Assembly: GCF_001662485.1 (NCBI RefSeq)
Contig: NZ_JMTM01000065.1
Location: 171,190-235,189 of the forward strand
Source of the DNA: Flavobacterium succinicans
GTDB taxonomy: Bacteria > Bacteroidota > Bacteroidia > Flavobacteriales > Flavobacteriaceae
Reading direction: 5' to 3'
DNA length: 64,000 bases
In this document: positions 60,105 to 64,000 of the stretch, in pieces
Layout of the letters: the number at the start of each line of letters is the position of its first letter
How positions within the stretch are numbered: position 1 is the first letter of the stretch
The notes under the pieces: model-generated
Told to the model about the DNA's origin: nothing
The model's input: the letters and a program-made list of their open reading frames with translations, nothing else
Database searches by the model: none
Program-made: the position numbers and the translations under genes

Positions 60105-62861
60105 ATGGCGATAGATAAAAAAAACATCTTCTTTAAAACAGTAAAATATTTAGGAATAGCATTTGGCAGTATTTTGGTTGTAATGTTTCTTACACCCATT
60201 ATTTTTTCTGATACAATAAAAGAAGAAGTAAAAAAATACGCCAATACCAAACTAGAAGCTGAGCTTAATTACGGTGATGCTAATCTATCGTTTTTCAAAC
60301 ATTTTCCATCATTGACGTTGACTTTAAACGATGTCAATTTAAATGGTTCCATCCCTTTTGAAAAAGAAAAATTTGTATCTGCCAAAGAAATTGCTTTTGG
60401 AATCGATGTAACAAGTTTACTTTTTGGAAAAGCCGTTGACATTGACCAAATTATTCTAACCGAAGGAAACATTAATGTGAAAGTTGACAAGAATGGTCAA
60501 CCGAATTACAATGTGTACAAAGGAAATGAAAACAAGGCCAAAGAAAAGGACAAGCAAAGCAGTACATCTCTACAACTTGAAAAAATTGAAATCATTAATA
60601 GTAAAGTAGTCTTCGACGATCAATCTGCAGCAATTCATCTTGATTTTTTTAATTTTAATTATACGGGGAAAGGAGATTTAAGTTCCAACTTATTTGATTT
60701 GTATTCTAAAATTGAAATTTCTAAAATGAACTTCATCTACGCAAACGAGCCCTATTTGATGAATAAAAAAGTAGAGGGTGATTTAATCACGAAGGTCAAC
60801 ATCAACTCTTTGTCTTTTATTTTTGAAGAAAATAATCTGAACATAAACAAATTATTAGTGGATTTCAAAGGCAAATTTGATTTCCTAAAAGACGGATACA
60901 ACATTGATTTCAACATTAAATCAAAAGATAGCGAACTCTATGATTTGATTAATGCCTTTCCTCCTAAATTTATCACATGGCTAGAAAAAACAGAAATTAA
61001 AGGAAAAACCGACCTGCTTTTAACCCTAAAAGGAAAATACATTGCTTCTCAAAAAATAGCACCTGACTTACATTTGGATTTAAAAATAAAAGACGGTTTT
61101 GTCAATTACAATAAAAGTAAATTTCCTGTCTCTAACCTAAATTTAGATTTTGGCGCAAAATTACAATCACTTGATCCAAACCAATTACTACTAGATGTAA
61201 ATGGCATTTCTTTGAATATTGAAAAAGAATATGTAAAAGCAAAATGGCATTCCAAAGGAGTTGAAAATATTGAATTGAATGGAGAATTGTACAGCTTTAT
61301 TGATTTAGAAAAATTAAATAATGCATTAGGAATTCCGAATCTAACCGTTAAAGGGCTTTTGACTGGAAAAGGAACAATGAATGGAACGTATAATGCAAAA
61401 AACAACAGTTTTCCAATTGCAGATATTGCTATTGATCTAAAAAATGGATTTATTCAAACAGAATATTATCCAAATCCAATCACCAACATCAATTGCAATA
61501 CTACCATTAAAAATCAAAAAGGATCTATCGATGATTTAAAAGTTAAACTTCAACCCGCTAGTTTTACGTTTGAACAAGAACCTTTTACGGTCGAGGCTAA
61601 TTTAGAAAATTTCAAAGATTTGACTTACGATGTAAAGGCAAAAGGTGTTTTAAACATCAGCAAAATATACAAAGTCTTTTCTCAAAAAGGATTAGATGTT
61701 GATGGCTACATTAAAACTGACTTGGCTCTTAAAGGAAAACAAAGTGATGCTGAAAAAGGTAACTATAACAAATTGAATAACAAAGGAACACTAGAAGTTA
61801 GAAATATTGCGATAGCATCATCATATCTTCCAAAAAAACTTTTAATCAAAGAAGGTGTTTTCAAATTCAATCAAGACAAAATGTCTTTCAATACTTTTTT
61901 GGCTAGTTACAGTCAATCTGATTTTAAATTGAATGGGTATCTAAAAAATGTTTTCAATTTTTTAAGTCCAAGAAAAGGAACACTAAAAGGGGCGTTTACT
62001 TTACAGTCAAAATATATTAATGCGGATGAGTTTATGAACTCAGTAGAAACCAATACTGCGGCTACAAATTCTACTAAAGAAAAACCTAATAAAACAACAA
62101 CTAGTACAGGAGTAATTATTATCCCAAAAAATCTTGATGTACAATTCAAAGCTATAGCTCAAAAAGTAGATTTTCAAGAATTGCATCTTACTAATGCAAA
62201 TGGTAATTTGAAAATGAAAAACGGTAAATTATACCTTCAAAACACCAATTTCAACCTCATTGGATGTCAAGTAGGAATGAACGCCTTATACGAAAGCCTA
62301 ACAACTAAAAAGGCCTTGTTTGAATACGAAATTAAGGCTACAGATTTTGATATCAAAAGAGCCTATAAAGAAGTTAAAATTTTTAGAGAAATGGCAAGCG
62401 CTGCTGAAAAAGCGCAAGGAATAGTTTCTTTAGATTACAAACTTAAAGGCCGTTTAAACGCAAATATGGAACCGGTACTCCCTTCTTTAGTAGGAAATGG
62501 AGTTTTATCTGTCAAAGACATTAAACTCTATGGAATGAAAATGTTTAATGTAGTTGGAAGCCAAACCAATCACGATAAAATGAAGAATCCTGAACTATCT
62601 AAAGTTGACATTAAAAGTTCGATTAAAAATAACATAATGACTATCGAGCGTTTCAAATTCAAATTCGCAGGCTTTAGACCGAGAATAGAAGGAACTACAA
62701 GTTTAGATGGTCGACTAAATTTAAAAATGAGATTAGGATTACCTCCCTTTGGTCTTTTTGGAATACCAATTACCGTTACTGGTAATAAAGATAATCCAAA
62801 AATTAAAATCGGAAGAGAAACGCAAGATTTAGAAGAAACAGAAGATAAGGAAACTGAATAA
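60105..62861 (+). CDS. AsmA-family protein
   Basis: The 918-residue protein has an N-terminal membrane helix (about residues 14-34). A long periplasmic beta-rich body follows with an AsmA N-terminal part (LNYGDANLSFFKHFPSLTLTL) and a C-terminal AsmA_2-like part (KAQGIVSLDYKLKGRL, RPRIEGTTSLDGRLNLKMRL). AsmA/TamB/YhdP-like proteins are thought to form grooves that carry phospholipids between the inner and outer membranes. The acidic end (QDLEETEDKETE) is probably flexible. Confidence 0.85.
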   Translation: MAIDKKNIFFKTVKYLGIAFGSILVVMFLTPIIFSDTIKEEVKKYANTKLEAELNYGDANLSFFKHFPSLTLTLNDVNLNGSIPFEKEKFVSAKEIAFGIDVTSLLFGKAVDIDQIILTEGNINVKVDKNGQPNYNVYKGNENKAKEKDKQSSTSLQLEKIEIINSKVVFDDQSAAIHLDFFNFNYTGKGDLSSNLFDLYSKIEISKMNFIYANEPYLMNKKVEGDLITKVNINSLSFIFEENNLNINKLLVDFKGKFDFLKDGYNIDFNIKSKDSELYDLINAFPPKFITWLEKTEIKGKTDLLLTLKGKYIASQKIAPDLHLDLKIKDGFVNYNKSKFPVSNLNLDFGAKLQSLDPNQLLLDVNGISLNIEKEYVKAKWHSKGVENIELNGELYSFIDLEKLNNALGIPNLTVKGLLTGKGTMNGTYNAKNNSFPIADIAIDLKNGFIQTEYYPNPITNINCNTTIKNQKGSIDDLKVKLQPASFTFEQEPFTVEANLENFKDLTYDVKAKGVLNISKIYKVFSQKGLDVDGYIKTDLALKGKQSDAEKGNYNKLNNKGTLEVRNIAIASSYLPKKLLIKEGVFKFNQDKMSFNTFLASYSQSDFKLNGYLKNVFNFLSPRKGTLKGAFTLQSKYINADEFMNSVETNTAATNSTKEKPNKTTTSTGVIIIPKNLDVQFKAIAQKVDFQELHLTNANGNLKMKNGKLYLQNTNFNLIGCQVGMNALYESLTTKKALFEYEIKATDFDIKRAYKEVKIFREMASAAEKAQGIVSLDYKLKGRLNANMEPVLPSLVGNGVLSVKDIKLYGMKMFNVVGSQTNHDKMKNPELSKVDIKSSIKNNIMTIERFKFKFAGFRPRIEGTTSLDGRLNLKMRLGLPPFGLFGIPITVTGNKDNPKIKIGRETQDLEETEDKETE

Positions 62862-62870
62862 ACAATCAAT

Positions 62871-62902
62871 ATAAAAGCCAATAGTACTTATTGGCTTTTA
62901 AT
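62871..62902. terminator. Bidirectional terminator behind the AsmA-family gene
   Basis: ATAAAAGCCAATA (62871-62883) pairs with TATTGGCTTTTAAT (62889-62902). It serves the convergent AsmA-family and endonuclease III-like genes. Confidence 0.8.
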
Positions 62903-62926
62903 ATTTTATGTGATTATCTAAGACAT

Positions 62927-63568
62927 TTACACTTTCCCCTCATTTATAAAATAATCACAAATTGTATTAATTTGACAAGACTTACAATTCGGAATGGGTC
63001 TACAAATCAATCTCCCGTGAAAAGAAATTGCCATACCTATTTCTAACCAAGTTGACGAATTTAACTTTGACAGTAACTGCTGTTCCATTTTATCGGCTTC
63101 TTTAAAATCAGGGACAATACCCAATCTTGGTGCAACCCTCAAGACATGCAAGTCAACCATAATGCCATTAGGATTATACCCTAATTCCTTAAGAATTACA
63201 TGAGCTGATTTTCTTCCAATCCCCTTATATCTAGTCATACCCGATATTGTTGTTGGTAAATTATTATTATGAAATTCTTTCGCTAAATCAATAATCCAAT
63301 TTGCTTTACTCTTAAAATTAGTAATAGAATCCAAAAGTGGATACAAATCGGAAGCATTAATAGAGATTAAAGAGAACCAATCAGGATATCTTTCAAAAAA
63401 AGGAATAGTTAATCGATTAACGTTTTCATCAGAATCTTGAGCAGCAAGAATAACCATAACAATAAGTTGATAGCTATTCTTATAATGCAGAGGATGTGTT
63501 TTACCTTTATAACTCAATATTAATGGTTCTAACAAAATAGACCAATTACGATCGTCAAATAAATCCAT
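62927..63568 (-). CDS. Endonuclease III-like DNA glycosylase
   Basis: The protein has 213 residues from the ATG at 63568 (MDLFDDRNW); an upstream extension is possible but lacks conservation signals. The helix-hairpin-helix motif YKGIGRKSAHVIL with the lysine of bifunctional glycosylases is followed by MVDLHVLRVAPRLG (catalytic Asp). A [4Fe-4S] cluster motif lies near the end with four cysteines spaced 5, 2 and 5 (CRPIPNCKSCQINTIC). The first spacing is one shorter than in E. coli Nth. It excises oxidized pyrimidines; the divergence suggests an Nth paralogue. Confidence 0.86.
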   Translation of the reverse strand: MDLFDDRNWSILLEPLILSYKGKTHPLHYKNSYQLIVMVILAAQDSDENVNRLTIPFFERYPDWFSLISINASDLYPLLDSITNFKSKANWIIDLAKEFHNNNLPTTISGMTRYKGIGRKSAHVILKELGYNPNGIMVDLHVLRVAPRLGIVPDFKEADKMEQQLLSKLNSSTWLEIGMAISFHGRLICRPIPNCKSCQINTICDYFINEGKV

Positions 63569-63668
63569 AAACACATTTTTTAAGTCAATGATAAAAACAG
63601 TAGTAAGATAAACTAAAATCATTTATATCCACTATTTTTATAACCATTAGCTTAATACAAGAAACGAA

Positions 63669-63700
63669 AAAACCCCTTCATCATAAGATGAAGGGGTTTT
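63669..63700 (-). terminator. Terminator of the rRNA operon
   Basis: AAAACCCCTTCATC (63669-63682) pairs perfectly with GATGAAGGGGTTTT (63687-63700). It lies just behind the 5S gene, and on the minus strand a TTTT-rich run follows. Confidence 0.88.
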
Positions 63701-63705
63701 ACTAA

Positions 63706-63814
<109 letters not shown>

Positions 63815-63951
63815 AAGGTCGTTTTGCAATGGGTATTCCGATTATTCGGAACAACATTACACAATATCTTAACATACTGAGATAAAGAATATAAAAAGTG
63901 TATTAGAAAGTTCTCTCCCGAGAGCTTTCGCTCTCGGGAAAAAGGTGTACA
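63815..63951 (-). other. 23S-5S rRNA spacer with processing hairpin
   Basis: The spacer is AT-rich except for a perfect 10-bp hairpin TCCCGAGAGC/GCTCTCGGGA with loop TTTC (63916-63939), about 12 bp behind the 23S end. It may be part of an RNase processing signal. Confidence 0.6.
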
Positions 63952-64000
63952 TAAGCTTACGGGTTATTAGTACTACTCGACTATGACATTACTGCCTTTA
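63952..64000 (-). rRNA. rrl: 23S ribosomal RNA, 3' end (partial)
   Basis: The minus strand reads GTCGAGTAGTACTAATAACC and CCGTAAGCTT, matching the conserved 3' end of 23S rRNA (compare GGTACTAATGAACCG in E. coli). The gene continues beyond the right edge. The 3' boundary is approximate. Confidence 0.88.

Noticed and set aside
63916..63939. Perfect hairpin in the 23S-5S spacer as a terminator
   Set aside because: It lies inside the rRNA operon before 5S and has no T-run in the direction of transcription, so a processing signal is more likely.

Overview
The window is chromosomal DNA from a gliding, polysaccharide-degrading member of the Bacteroidota, most likely Flavobacterium or a close relative. 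The evidence is low GC, a SusC/SusD polysaccharide utilization locus (PUL), the gliding and type IX secretion genes gldJ, porU and porV, Bacteroidota promoters (TTG, about 20 bp, TAnnTTTG), and almost no Shine-Dalgarno sequences. An rRNA operon on the minus strand enters at the right edge (23S 3' end, then 5S and a terminator).

Layout. 0-6.6 kb: a gene start at the left edge, a TonB-type energy transducer, an amino-acid dehydrogenase, a TetR regulator with twin operators and its alpha/beta hydrolase, a chalcone-isomerase-like exported protein, and an acyl-CoA dehydrogenase. 6.7-13.4 kb: a Crp/Fnr-type regulator, a MITE-like element, then a run of plus-strand genes (DM13 lipoprotein, outer-membrane barrel, two YHS proteins, DoxX, DinB, NRDE, ATP-grasp, LysE-like). 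13.4-17 kb: GNAT, SDR, a decayed four-helix-bundle gene between GATAACCGATAA-type repeats, a SprT-like protease, and a mannose-1-phosphate guanylyltransferase. 17-19.3 kb: three same-strand unknown genes separated by attC-like structured spacers. 19.6-24.7 kb: a Nudix-derived regulator, a GH3 beta-glucosidase and an acyltransferase, interleaved with three copies of a ~140 bp palindromic repeat.

25-46.4 kb is the PUL. A beta-propeller/Y_Y_Y/LuxR-HTH regulator (+) diverges from susC-susD-surface lipoprotein-GH30-GH30-GH16-secreted EEP hydrolase-ADP-ribosylglycohydrolase-like-GH3-esterase-GH3 (-). The enzyme set points to a beta-1,3/1,6-glucan such as laminarin or fungal glucan. SusC/D would import oligosaccharides, GH16 and GH30 would cut chains and branches, and GH3 enzymes would release glucose. 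A MITE with a perfect 8-bp target duplication lies 16 bp upstream of one GH30 gene.

46.4-62 kb is core genome: murF, gldJ, porU, porV, cdd, pdhA, the E2 gene, a glycosyltransferase, miaE and an AsmA-family gene. An endonuclease III-like gene and the rRNA operon follow.

The most distinctive content is non-coding: one two-copy MITE family, two further dispersed palindromic families, repeats around the four-helix pseudogene, and the cassette-like array. No CRISPR array, tRNA, integrase or transposase gene was seen. All functional names rest on motif recognition without database searches.
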